Of a stretch of DNA of 60,000 nucleotides, positions 24,891 through 32,720 are shown in pieces. The stretch's first letter is position 1; each line of letters opens with the position of its first letter. Below the pieces are notes generated by a model. That model made no database searches. It worked only from the letters and a program-made list of their open reading frames with translations, and was not told where the DNA came from. Origin of the DNA: Thermoleophilia bacterium (GTDB taxonomy: Bacteria > Actinomycetota > Thermoleophilia > Miltoncostaeales > Miltoncostaeaceae); assembly GCA_009694365.1 (NCBI GenBank), contig SHVE01000006.1:1-60000 (forward strand), read 5' to 3'. The position numbers were made by a program, and so were the translations under genes.

Positions 24891-25312
24891 ATGACTGCGC
24901 TATACGCGCACCTCATCGGCGAGGTCGACGGGTCCAGCGGCGGCGGCGCGGCACTCGCCCCCGCCCTCCGCATGAGCGCCCGAACTGAGAGCCGCATAAT
25001 CCTCGCCCACATCGTGAACTCCCCGGGTATCGCGTCCACCGGATCCCCCGTGGAGATCATCGGCGACGACCCGGACACGACCCGCGAGTGGATGGAGCGC
25101 ACTTTCGCTCCCGGTGCGGACGGACTGCTGTTCGTGGGAGACCCGTCCACCGTCATCTCCGATTGGGCACGGATTCTGAGGTCGACCTCCTCATCGCCAA
25201 CCCCCACTGCGGGCGGGTGAAACGGCTGCTCCTGAACAGTTTCGTCCCGCCCATCATCTCCCCCACGCCGTATGCGTTCATGCAGGTTCACCCAGTTGGA
25301 GAATCCGGGTAG
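24891..25312 (+). pseudogene. Frameshifted universal-stress-like gene
   Basis: The first frame (24891 to about 25176) encodes MTALYAHLIGEVDGSSGGGA, ALRMSARTESRIILAHIV and GADGLLFVGDPSTVISDWAR, the alpha/beta pattern of UspA proteins. It then leaves frame. The other frame from about 25177 to 25312 continues as DSEVDLLIANPHCGRVKRLL and SFVPPIISPTPY, the expected Usp ending. Inserting one G in the GG of GCACGGATTCTG (about 25177-25178) joins both parts into an intact protein of about 140 residues. This is either a genuine single-base deletion or a homopolymer sequencing error. Confidence 0.65.
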
Positions 25313-25365
25313 GAGCGGGCGCCCCGTCGTCGAAAGGGACACCGGACCCACAACCCGGAGGACTC

Positions 25366-25728
25366 ATGCCCGTCCACGCCCTCCCCGCCTCCGTGCGGGT
25401 ACACATGCTCAGCCCACTGAGCTTCAACGACGCACAGGAGATCGGCGACCGCATCAAGTCCGGGTCATCCGTGTTCATGGACATGCGCGCCGTTGATCGC
25501 GATCTCGAAACACGCCTGCGCGACTTCCTGAACGGCCTCACGTCCGCGCTCGGTGGCGCGGTCACCGATGTCGCCCACGGCATCATCCTCGTGGCGCCAC
25601 AGGGGGTCAGTGTCTCGGGCGAACCCCGTGACGAGGCCACCAACCGCGCCAATCCGTCGCGACCGGTGTACTCCTACGACGCCATGGATGCCGACGTGAC
25701 CCCCATCTTCCGGAGCGTCTCGGCCTGA
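25366..25728 (+). CDS. Second SepF-like protein
   Basis: 120 aa. Residues about 14-85 match the SepF (DUF552) core: PLSFNDAQEIGDRIKSGSSV, VDRDLETRLRDFLNGLTSAL and ITLVAP-like IILVAPQGVSVS align directly with PRSFNDAQQIADKFKG, ELAKRLIDFASGLTYAL and LLTPRNVEVS of the canonical SepF at 44846-45406. SepF tethers FtsZ to the membrane and polymerises. This copy lacks the N-terminal amphipathic membrane-anchor helix and linker, so it may modulate the main SepF or bind another partner. It is followed by the DCC protein gene with a 4-nt overlap. Confidence 0.82.
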   Translation: MPVHALPASVRVHMLSPLSFNDAQEIGDRIKSGSSVFMDMRAVDRDLETRLRDFLNGLTSALGGAVTDVAHGIILVAPQGVSVSGEPRDEATNRANPSRPVYSYDAMDADVTPIFRSVSA

Positions 25729-26090
25729 CAACCCCCCTGCGACCCCTCGTCATTCTGTACGACGGGGATTGCAGGTTCTGCCGTGCCGGTGCGCATCTCG
25801 CCCGGTGGGCCGCACGGCCACCGGGCGTCGCTGTTCTCCCCTTCGACGACTCCCGCGCCATAGCGGTTCTGGCCGCCCTCCCCGACTCGGCACGACATGC
25901 GTCGCTCCATGCCCTCGACGGTCGTCGACTCGTCTCCGCAACCGACGCGTTCCGACTCGCCCTCACACGCATGCGATTCGGGGGGATCCTCATCGGCCTC
26001 GGCGCGCACCGCATCTACCCTTGGATGGTGCGTAACCGACACTGGATCGGGCGCCTGCTCCCCGATCTCCCGAGGCCGCCCGTTCGCTAG
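25725..26090 (+). CDS. DCC-family thiol-disulfide oxidoreductase (DUF393), CTG start
   Basis: 121 aa. The N-terminus has the family motif YDGDCRFCRAGAHLARW with D-x-x-C-x-x-C (Cys16, Cys19), typical of DUF393/DCC thioredoxin-like proteins. Later SARHASLHALDGRRLVSATDAF and HRIYPWMVRNRHWIGRLLP fit the family. The frame is open from a TGA at 25629 to the TAG at 26088, and no ATG, GTG or TTG lies between that TGA and the motif. CTG at 25725 overlaps the SepF-like stop as CTGA and has GGAG upstream, so it is the best start. CTG 25737 and ATT 25752 are alternatives. The end overlaps the ferritin gene by 4 bp. Confidence 0.75.
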   Translation: MTTPLRPLVILYDGDCRFCRAGAHLARWAARPPGVAVLPFDDSRAIAVLAALPDSARHASLHALDGRRLVSATDAFRLALTRMRFGGILIGLGAHRIYPWMVRNRHWIGRLLPDLPRPPVR

Positions 26091-26587
26091 GCGGGTGCCC
26101 CCGGTCGCCGTCGCACGATGTAGTCCTCCACGAGGAGCAGGTTGGCGGAGCCCGCGCGGGTGACGACCTGCTGGAGTTCGGTCATCGTGGCGACCTCCTC
26201 CACCTGCTCAGTGACAAACCACTGAAGGAACGCCTCGGTCGCGGTGTCCCGGTGATCGCGTGCGAGGTGAACCAGCTCGTCGATCCAGGCGGTGATCTGC
26301 GTCTCTTGGGCGAGGGCGGCCCCGACGACGGCCTCCGCGTCGGTGAATGCGCCCGTCGGAGCGTCTTGCGCCTGAATCGACACGGGACCGCCCGTGTCGA
26401 GGACGTACCGGTAGAACTTCATCGCGTGGGTGTGCTCTTCCGCCGCCTGACGAGCGAAGAACCCGGCGAGTTCCGGGAGCCCGTCATCGTCGAACCAGGC
26501 CGCCATGGCGAGGTACTGGAAGTGAGCGGAGAACTCCCGCCCCATGTGGGTGCAGAGCGCGTGCCGAACGGTGTCGTCGGGAGTCAT
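26087..26587 (-). CDS. Non-heme ferritin
   Basis: 166 aa four-helix-bundle iron-storage protein. The ferroxidase ligands are recognisable: Glu in MGREFSAHFQYLAMAAWF, Glu and His in RQAAEEHTHAMKFYRYV, Glu in AALAQETQITAWIDEL, and EQVEEVATM. Length and order match bacterial FtnA. It oxidises Fe(II) and stores it as a mineral core. The gene converges with, and overlaps by 4 bp, the DCC oxidoreductase gene. The upstream side (26588-26660) holds its promoter. Confidence 0.93.
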   Translation of the reverse strand: MTPDDTVRHALCTHMGREFSAHFQYLAMAAWFDDDGLPELAGFFARQAAEEHTHAMKFYRYVLDTGGPVSIQAQDAPTGAFTDAEAVVGAALAQETQITAWIDELVHLARDHRDTATEAFLQWFVTEQVEEVATMTELQQVVTRAGSANLLLVEDYIVRRRPGAPA

Positions 26588-26660
26588 CGGTGGCCTTTGG
26601 TCTCTCGGTGTCGAACGCTGTCAGTCTAAGCCCGTCGCTGATCCACCGCCACCCCACCAG

Positions 26661-26918
26661 TCATCGGCGGGTCTCCGCATCCGAATCCTCAGACAACCGG
26701 AGCCGTCGGGCACGTTCGGTGCGCGTCGCACTCACGATCACGCCGGTCGCAATGAGGCCCCAGAAGATGGCGTACATGAGACCACGCCCGACAGGCTGGT
26801 TGAGTAGAGCGATGTGAGCGATCCACAGTCCGGCTACGGAGACGATAAACGCCACCGCCACCTGGACTCCCACGTGCAGGTCCTCCCAGCGAACAATGAG
26901 TGAGGGGCGTCTGTTCAC
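26661..26918 (-). CDS. Small two-helix membrane protein
   Basis: 85 aa, unknown function. Two hydrophobic segments, about 16-38 (VGVQVAVAFIVSVAGLWIAH) and 45-65 (GLMYAIFWGLIATGVIVSA), flanked by Arg-rich ends, suggest a helical hairpin with both termini inside. The C-terminal tail is charged. It sits between ferritin and the divergent carboxypeptidase gene (36 bp away). Confidence 0.6.
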   Translation of the reverse strand: MNRRPSLIVRWEDLHVGVQVAVAFIVSVAGLWIAHIALLNQPVGRGLMYAIFWGLIATGVIVSATRTERARRLRLSEDSDAETRR

Positions 26919-26954
26919 CGGCCCAAGGTTACGTGGTCGGGCTACCGTCCCACC

Positions 26955-28433
26955 ATGGACACCGATCGATCATGGGACGAAGCGATCGCCTGGATGGGCA
27001 CCCTCGTGGACCTCGATGGCGCCGCCGCCGTCCTCGAGTGGGATCGGGAGACCATCATGCCCCGGGGCGCCGCGGAGACCCGTGGTTCTCAGATGGCCAC
27101 CCTCGCAGGCCTGCGGCACCGGCACCTGCTTGACCCTGCCGTTGGGGACCATCTCGACTCCCTCCTGCAGTCCGATGATGACGTACGGGCCACGTGCGCG
27201 CGTCGGGCCATCCGGGAGCGCGACCTCGCGTCCCGCCTGCCCGAGGATCTGGTGCGGGCGATGGCCGAGGCATCGTCGCGGAGCGTGGCCATCTGGTCGG
27301 AGGCCCGTCCCGCCGGGGATGTGGCCGCTTGGATCGAGGGGATTCGCCCCCTCGTCGCTCTCACGCGGGAGCAGGCCAGTTGCCTTGCCGACGGGGGCGA
27401 TCCCTACGACGCGTTGATCGATCTCTACGAGCCGGACACCACCTACGCGATGCTCGCCCCGGTCATGAACGATCTTGCACAACGGGTCTCCCCGCTCGTG
27501 GACGCATGGGACGGGCGCGGCGGCGCGGCTCTCCCCCTGGGCCCTTGGGACGATTCGGCCCAGATGGCATTCGCGGTCGGGCTTGCCGGCCGGATCGGGT
27601 TCGATTCCCGTTGCGGGCTCATCGGCCGGACGGCGCACCCCGTCACGATGGGCCTCGGCCCGGGTGATACGCGGCTCTCCACACGTGTGAGCATCACCGA
27701 CCCCCTCTCATCGATCATGGCACTCCTCCACGAGGGCGGGCACGCCCTGTATGACCAAGGGATCCCCGAGGTCTATAGCCGTACGATCGTGGGCGCGGCC
27801 CCCTCGCTCGGTGCCCACGAGAGCCAGTCGCGCTTCTGGGAGAACCACGTGGGGCGCTCTCCGGCCTTTTGGGAGGCCATCGCCCCCGACCTCGCCCGAG
27901 CATTCCCCGACGCGGCTCGGGGTCTCGGCCCCGACGCCTACATCCGGGCGCTCAACCGCGTCCGTCGCCAAGCCCTCCGGGTGGAGAGCGACGAGGTGAC
28001 GTACGACCTGCACATCGTCCTGCGCGCCCGGATCGAGCATGCCCTCATGTGTGAGGGCATGGAAGTGGACGATCTCCCGGCGGCATTCGACGACGGCCTC
28101 CGCGACCTCGTGGGCGTCTCCCCCGCCACCCCGGCGGAGGGGGCCATGCAGGACATCCACTGGGCGGCTGGCATCATCGGCTACTTCCCCACCTACACCC
28201 TAGGAAATCTCTACGCGGCCTCCCTCGCTCTCACGTTCACCGAGGTGGTAGGGCCCATCGATGACGTCCTCCGGACGGACGGCCCGGCCCCGTGCCTTGC
28301 GTTCCTCCGAGACCGAGTGCATCGCCACGGCCACCTCCATTCGACACCCGACCTCATGCGCCAGGCAACCGGCCGAGACCTCACGGCCGATCCGTTCATC
28401 GCCCACCTTGAGCAGACCTACGCCGCGGCGTAG
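26955..28433 (+). CDS. M32-family carboxypeptidase
   Basis: 492 aa thermostable carboxypeptidase (Taq type). It removes C-terminal residues from peptides, usually as a cytoplasmic dimer. The zinc motif is HEGGH within MALLHEGGHALYDQG at about residues 258-262. GAHESQSRFWENHVGRS supplies the third ligand Glu with the family's HES-Q box. The N-terminal LEWDRETIMPRGAAETRG, VRVESDEVTYDLHIVLRARIE and DIHWAAGIIGYFPTYTLGN segments are diagnostic. ATG at 26955 gives the family start. It converges on apt with 9 bp between the stops. Confidence 0.95.
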   Translation: MDTDRSWDEAIAWMGTLVDLDGAAAVLEWDRETIMPRGAAETRGSQMATLAGLRHRHLLDPAVGDHLDSLLQSDDDVRATCARRAIRERDLASRLPEDLVRAMAEASSRSVAIWSEARPAGDVAAWIEGIRPLVALTREQASCLADGGDPYDALIDLYEPDTTYAMLAPVMNDLAQRVSPLVDAWDGRGGAALPLGPWDDSAQMAFAVGLAGRIGFDSRCGLIGRTAHPVTMGLGPGDTRLSTRVSITDPLSSIMALLHEGGHALYDQGIPEVYSRTIVGAAPSLGAHESQSRFWENHVGRSPAFWEAIAPDLARAFPDAARGLGPDAYIRALNRVRRQALRVESDEVTYDLHIVLRARIEHALMCEGMEVDDLPAAFDDGLRDLVGVSPATPAEGAMQDIHWAAGIIGYFPTYTLGNLYAASLALTFTEVVGPIDDVLRTDGPAPCLAFLRDRVHRHGHLHSTPDLMRQATGRDLTADPFIAHLEQTYAAA

Positions 28434-28442
28434 GTGCCGTGG

Positions 28443-28985
28443 TCAGTCCTCCGCGACTGACTCGTTGTCGTACGCGACGAGCGACAGGAGCTCATACCCG
28501 GCGAGGCGTTCACGACCGGCGAGGCCGGTGAGCTCCACCACCACCGCGATGCCGGCCACGACGCCCCCGAGGGCCTCGACGAGATGCGCCGTGGCCGCAA
28601 GCGTTCCACCCGTCGCGAGCAGGTCGTCGTGAATCAGCACGCGTTGGCCGGGCCGGATGGCGTCGTGGTGAATCTCGAGCACGTCGGTTCCGTATTCCAG
28701 CGCGTACTCGCGGCGCACCACCTGGAACGGCAGTTTCCCCGGCTTCCGCGCGCAGGCGATTCCCACGCCGAGGGCGTGTGCGATCGCGCCGCCGAGGATG
28801 AATCCGCGGGCCTCCGCGGCCGCCACGACATCCACCCGGAGATCCCGCGCCCAGCCGACGATCCGGTCCACGCACGCCCCGAGGCAGGCGGGGTCCTCGA
28901 GCAACGGCATGATGTCGTAGAAGAGGATTCCCGGCATGGGGTGGTGCGGAATACGGCGGATGGAACGATCCAGATCGGTGGTCAC
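28443..28985 (-). CDS. apt: Adenine phosphoribosyltransferase
   Basis: 180 aa. Salvages adenine with PRPP to give AMP. N-terminal SIRRIPHHPMPGILFYDIMPLL, then AAEARGFILGGAIAHALG, ARKPGKLPF and the PRPP-binding motif VLIHDDLLATGGTLAATAHLV are the standard Apt blocks. GTG at 28985 overlaps the MerR gene stop as GTGA. The frame is open far upstream, but only this start gives the family N-terminus. It is the last gene of the pgsA-FHA-merR-apt string. APRT with these partners is unusual but may simply reflect operon packing. Confidence 0.93.
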   Translation of the reverse strand: MTTDLDRSIRRIPHHPMPGILFYDIMPLLEDPACLGACVDRIVGWARDLRVDVVAAAEARGFILGGAIAHALGVGIACARKPGKLPFQVVRREYALEYGTDVLEIHHDAIRPGQRVLIHDDLLATGGTLAATAHLVEALGGVVAGIAVVVELTGLAGRERLAGYELLSLVAYDNESVAED

Positions 28986-29734
28986 GATTTCTCCGGGTGG
29001 GACTGACCGATGGACGTGACGACCCTCCGCAACTCCTGCACCAGCATCAAATGACGCACGTGCGACGCAAGGGCTGCGACGGACTTGAGGGCTTCCATCG
29101 ACTCGTTGCGGCGATCGGGGTTCGGCGATCGGAGACCCGTGGAGAGAACCTGCTCGAGGAGCCCCGCCTCCCGCTCCGCAGCTACTCGGAGAGTGCGCAG
29201 ATGACGTGGTTCGAGGCCGTACGCCCGCAACTCCACCGCGGCCGTGATCACCTCCCGGTCGCTCTCGTCGAACCAATCCGTTCCGCTCACGAGGCCGTAC
29301 TGCCCGAGGGCCTTCACGAGGGCACGGTCGGCACCCGAGGCGGCAAGCACCTCCTCGATGTCGTAGGTGCGCCCGGGGTCATTCGAGCCGAGGTTCTCCC
29401 GCTTAATCAGGCGCGACTGCTTCGCGAGGCCCACGGTGCCCACGTGCCCGGAGTCCAGTTCCTCGCGGATCACCTTCAGCGGCAGGAACTCGTCGCGTTG
29501 TAACCGGAGGACGGTGCGAAGACGCTCCACATCCCGGGGCCCGTAGAGCCGGTAACCGCCGCTCGTTCGGCGGGGGGTTACGAGGTTACGGTCCTCGAGG
29601 TATCGGAGTTTTGAGATGGAGATGTCCGCAAACTCAGCCCTGAGCGCGTCGCAAACCGCCCCGATCGTGAGCCCGGGCGCACCGGCGGCGTCGTTCGGGC
29701 CGATCAACTCGGTCTGGATCCCGGCGCCCCTCAC
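28982..29734 (-). CDS. MerR-family regulator (FtsR-like)
   Basis: 250 aa. The N-terminal winged helix (about 20-90) reads LTIGAVCDALRAEFADISIS then KLRYLEDRNLVTPRRTSGGYRLYGPRDVERL, the MerR DNA-binding signature. The remainder lacks a Cys metal site and is largely helical, like actinobacterial FtsR/Rv1828 proteins. In mycobacteria this regulator sits beside GarA, and in Corynebacterium FtsR activates ftsZ; a similar division or metabolism role here is inference. GTG at 29734 overlaps the FHA gene stop as GTGA. Confidence 0.85.
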   Translation of the reverse strand: MRGAGIQTELIGPNDAAGAPGLTIGAVCDALRAEFADISISKLRYLEDRNLVTPRRTSGGYRLYGPRDVERLRTVLRLQRDEFLPLKVIREELDSGHVGTVGLAKQSRLIKRENLGSNDPGRTYDIEEVLAASGADRALVKALGQYGLVSGTDWFDESDREVITAAVELRAYGLEPRHLRTLRVAAEREAGLLEQVLSTGLRSPNPDRRNESMEALKSVAALASHVRHLMLVQELRRVVTSIGQSHPEKS

Positions 29735-30186
29735 GCGATGAAGACCAGCCGGAACTTGCCCACCTGCACCTCGTCACGGTCGGCGAGGATCTCCGGGGCC
29801 ACGATGAGACGTCGGTTCACGTAGGTCCCGTTGGTGCTGCCGTCGTCCACGAGCACGAACCCCTCGACGCCCTCACGAACTTCGGCGTGAAGGCGCGACA
29901 CCGTGATGTCGTCCAGAAAGATGTCGCACCCGGGCGATCGCCCAACGGTGGTAACCGGCTTGGTGAGTGGAAAGACCTCCCCAATCCCGCCACCCGGCAG
30001 CCGGGCCGCAAGCGCCGGGCCCAGATTTCGTACCGATCCGGCGGCCGCCGTCCCCGTCGTGACCAGCGTGTCCAGGCGCCCGGTGGTCTCGGTTGACCGC
30101 CCGACATCCGGAATGCTCGCGCCGCAGTGGCCGCAGAAGCGATCCCCGTCCGGGCGGTCCGCGGCGCAGCTGGGGCAGGTCACCAT
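29731..30186 (-). CDS. Zinc-ribbon FHA-domain protein (GarA-like)
   Basis: 151 aa. An N-terminal zinc ribbon (Cys4, Cys7 in VTCPSC; Cys18, Cys21 in FCGHC) precedes a linker and an FHA domain (about 75-145) with TVGRSPGCDIFLDD, SRLHAEV and DDGSTNGTYVN. The FHA fold binds phosphothreonine peptides. In the linker, STETTGR (Glu33-Thr34-Thr35) recalls the ETT phosphorylation motif of GarA, which switches GarA between FHA self-binding and enzyme binding. A link to Ser/Thr kinase control of metabolism is therefore inferred. Same order as mycobacterial garA-Rv1828, downstream of a pgsA gene. Confidence 0.88.
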   Translation of the reverse strand: MVTCPSCAADRPDGDRFCGHCGASIPDVGRSTETTGRLDTLVTTGTAAAGSVRNLGPALAARLPGGGIGEVFPLTKPVTTVGRSPGCDIFLDDITVSRLHAEVREGVEGFVLVDDGSTNGTYVNRRLIVAPEILADRDEVQVGKFRLVFIA

Positions 30187-30289
30187 GTGACACGGTCCCG
30201 CGTAGTCATCAGCACGCCCACGGTCACTCCCGGTCGAGGACCCGGCATCGTAGTCTCGTCAGCCGTAACCCTCAACCCGGGCTTGAGCC

Positions 30290-30841
30290 CTAAACCGTGT
30301 CGCGCCCCACCGCGCGGATACGACGGGCTCCGATCACTGCGTAGTGGATGCCGGTGAAAACTGACAGACCCACCGCACACCAGAAAACAGTGTCCACCAA
30401 AGCCCCGGTGAATCCCAGACCCACCGCGACGATGGCCATGTTGAGCCCCGATGACACCTTTCCCGGGACATCGATGTCCATCCTTACCCCACGCTGGGCG
30501 AGCCACAGGAACGCACCGATCGCGACGGCATCGCGAATCAGGATGATGGACGGCCCGGGCCACGGGAAACGGCTTATGAGGAGGAGACCGATGAGGCCCA
30601 CGGCCATGAGGAGGCGGTCGGCGAGGGGATCGAGAATCCGCCCGAGGGGCGTGCGTGCGTCGAGCAGGGCCGCGAGCCGACCATCGATGAGGTCCGTGAT
30701 GGCCAAGGCCCCGAAGACGATGGCAACGGGCAGGCTCGGACCGTCTGCGGTAACACACATCCACACGAGGACGGGGAGCCCCAAGAGGCGACCGATTGTG
30801 ATGGCGTTCGGCAGCCACGTGAGCCGCCGAGTGGTGCTCAC
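30290..30841 (-). CDS. CDP-alcohol phosphatidyltransferase (PgsA-like)
   Basis: 183 aa integral membrane enzyme with about five or six helices. The family motif DG-x2-AR-x8-G-x3-D-x3-D appears at residues 53-75 as DGRLAALLDARTPLGRILDPLAD; the canonical Arg is Ala58, while the two Asp, Gly67, Asp71 and Asp75 remain. The reaction would join CDP-diacylglycerol and glycerol-3-phosphate (PgsA) or another alcohol such as inositol. LPNAITIGRLLGLPVLVWM at the N-terminus is PgsA-like. It is downstream of proS and tRNA-Pro. The 103 bp to the FHA gene show nothing else. Confidence 0.8.
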   Translation of the reverse strand: MSTTRRLTWLPNAITIGRLLGLPVLVWMCVTADGPSLPVAIVFGALAITDLIDGRLAALLDARTPLGRILDPLADRLLMAVGLIGLLLISRFPWPGPSIILIRDAVAIGAFLWLAQRGVRMDIDVPGKVSSGLNMAIVAVGLGFTGALVDTVFWCAVGLSVFTGIHYAVIGARRIRAVGRDTV

Positions 30842-30856
30842 CGATACTCCGGAAAA

Positions 30857-30930
30857 TCGGGGCGAGAGGATTTGAACCTCCGACCGCCCGGCCCCCAGCC
30901 GGGTGCGCTACCAGACTGCGCCACACCCCG
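30857..30930 (-). tRNA. tRNA-Pro (GGG)
   Basis: Acceptor stem CGGGGTG/CGCCCCG (one U-G pair), D-arm TGGCGCAGTCTGGTAGCGC, anticodon loop CTGGGGG (anticodon GGG), T-arm GGTTCAAATCC, discriminator A. 74 nt. It lies 35 bp after proS on the same strand, so it is likely cut from the proS transcript. Confidence 0.96.
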
Positions 30931-30965
30931 ATGCGATCGCGAGCATACCACGGGCGTCACGACCG

Positions 30966-32720
30966 TCAGACGCCGGCGAGGGAGCGCCAGAGCGCGAGGA
31001 TTGCCTCGGGGGCGCCCTCGAGCGGCACCTCCATCCGCGCTGAATCGCGGCGCATCGTTACCTCCAGCGGGCCATTCGGAAGGGTCCTCTTTCCCACGGT
31101 CACCCGCAACGGGCACCCTAGGAGATCCGCTTCCACGAACTTCTGCCCAGGGGAGGGCCCCACACGGTCATCAAGCAGCACCTCGAGGCCGAGATCTGAC
31201 AACGACTCAAACAGGTCCGTCGCGTAGTCCGTTTGGTCAGTTCCCGGTGCGCCGATCGCCACGATGTGAACATCGAACGGTGCGATCCCCGTGGGCCAGA
31301 CAATTCCGAGGTCGTCGTGCCCCTGCTCGATCGCGGCCATTGCGACGCGGGCCGGACCTATCCCGTACGAACCCATGACGATGACCTGCTCGTGGCCGTC
31401 GCGGTCCAAATATCGAGCCCCCAGCGGCGCCGAATACTTGGTGCCGAGCTTGAAGATGTTGCCGATCTCGATGACCGGGACCAGTTCGATCGGCCCGCCG
31501 CCGTTCACCGCATCCTCTCCGACGAGCACGGTCCGGATGTCGGCGGTCACGGCCGTGAAATCGCGCCCGAGTACCACCCCTCTCAGGTGGAACCCGTCCC
31601 GGTTGGCCCCCGTGACGTAGTGGCCGGTTGCCAGCGTCACGTCGGCGACGATCCGTACCCCGTCCCCCACTCCAACGGGGCCGAGCGAGCCGGGGTCCGC
31701 ACCGAAGTGCGCGCGGATCTCGTCGGGGTTCGCGGGGCGGTGCTCACCGATGATGTGGGCGATCTTCTTTTCATGCACCTGATGCTCACCCCGCACGATG
31801 GCGAGCACGGGGCCGTCGTCGGTCATCAGGACCACGCTCTTAGCGAGGGTGGCGGCTGGCTGGCCGGTGAACGCCGCGAGCTCCTCGATAGTTCCGATCC
31901 CGGGGGTTGCGAACTCCTCGGGGCCATCCGGCGTCGGCCCGAAGTCCGGTTCCCGTGCGACGGAGACCGCGAGTTCCACGTTGGCCGCGTAACGGCCGTC
32001 CGGCGTCCGGGCCACGACGTCCTCCCCGGCGGGGCTCGGGGCCATGTACTCGTGGGCTCCGGTTCCGCCCATCATCCCCACGTCGCTCTGCACGCGGTAC
32101 CACGTGAGGCCACACCGATCGAAGATCCGTGCGTAGGCATCCGAGTGGGCGGCGTACGACATCTCGAGGCCCGCCTCGTCCACGTCGAACGAGTACGAAT
32201 CCTTCATCGTGAACTCGCGCATGCGGAGCATTCCGCTCTTGGGTCGCGGTTCGTCGCGCACCTTGGTTTGGATCTGGTACCAGGACTGCGGGAGGTCACG
32301 GTACGAGCGGATCTCCCGCGCCGCATGCCAGGTGACGATCTCCTCATGGGTCATCCCCAGCACCATCTTGCGACCCGATCGGTCCTCCAGCCGGAACTGC
32401 TCGGGAAGTCCGTAGCGACCGGTCGTCTCCCAGATCTCCGCCGGGTGCAGAACCGGCATGAGCATCTCCTGGGCGCCGATGCGGTCCATCTCCTCTCGGA
32501 TGATCGCTTCGACCCGTGCGATGACCCGAAGACCGATGGGAGTGACCGTATACAGACCCGCCGCGAGTTGCCGTACGAGCCCTGCGCGGACCGAAAGCTT
32601 GTGGCTGATCGCCTCCGCATCGGCCGGATCATCCCTCACCGTTGGCCACAAACGACCCTCGAGCCTCAACGACCCCTTATACGGCGACGCCGGCATACGC
32701 CACGTCCCATCACCACTCAT
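30966..32720 (-). CDS. proS: Prolyl-tRNA synthetase (bacterial type with editing domain)
   Basis: 584 aa class II synthetase. [26 protein letters not shown] is the usual opening after a short leader, [38 protein letters not shown] contains motif 1, and [27 protein letters not shown] is motif 2. The inserted YbaK-like editing domain spans roughly 220-390 ([20 protein letters not shown]). Motif 3 is [14 protein letters not shown]. It charges tRNA-Pro and hydrolyses Ala-tRNA-Pro. ATG at 32720 overlaps the ispG stop as ATGA. The cognate tRNA-Pro follows directly. Confidence 0.96.
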   Translation of the reverse strand: MSGDGTWRMPASPYKGSLRLEGRLWPTVRDDPADAEAISHKLSVRAGLVRQLAAGLYTVTPIGLRVIARVEAIIREEMDRIGAQEMLMPVLHPAEIWETTGRYGLPEQFRLEDRSGRKMVLGMTHEEIVTWHAAREIRSYRDLPQSWYQIQTKVRDEPRPKSGMLRMREFTMKDSYSFDVDEAGLEMSYAAHSDAYARIFDRCGLTWYRVQSDVGMMGGTGAHEYMAPSPAGEDVVARTPDGRYAANVELAVSVAREPDFGPTPDGPEEFATPGIGTIEELAAFTGQPAATLAKSVVLMTDDGPVLAIVRGEHQVHEKKIAHIIGEHRPANPDEIRAHFGADPGSLGPVGVGDGVRIVADVTLATGHYVTGANRDGFHLRGVVLGRDFTAVTADIRTVLVGEDAVNGGGPIELVPVIEIGNIFKLGTKYSAPLGARYLDRDGHEQVIVMGSYGIGPARVAMAAIEQGHDDLGIVWPTGIAPFDVHIVAIGAPGTDQTDYATDLFESLSDLGLEVLLDDRVGPSPGQKFVEADLLGCPLRVTVGKRTLPNGPLEVTMRRDSARMEVPLEGAPEAILALWRSLAGV

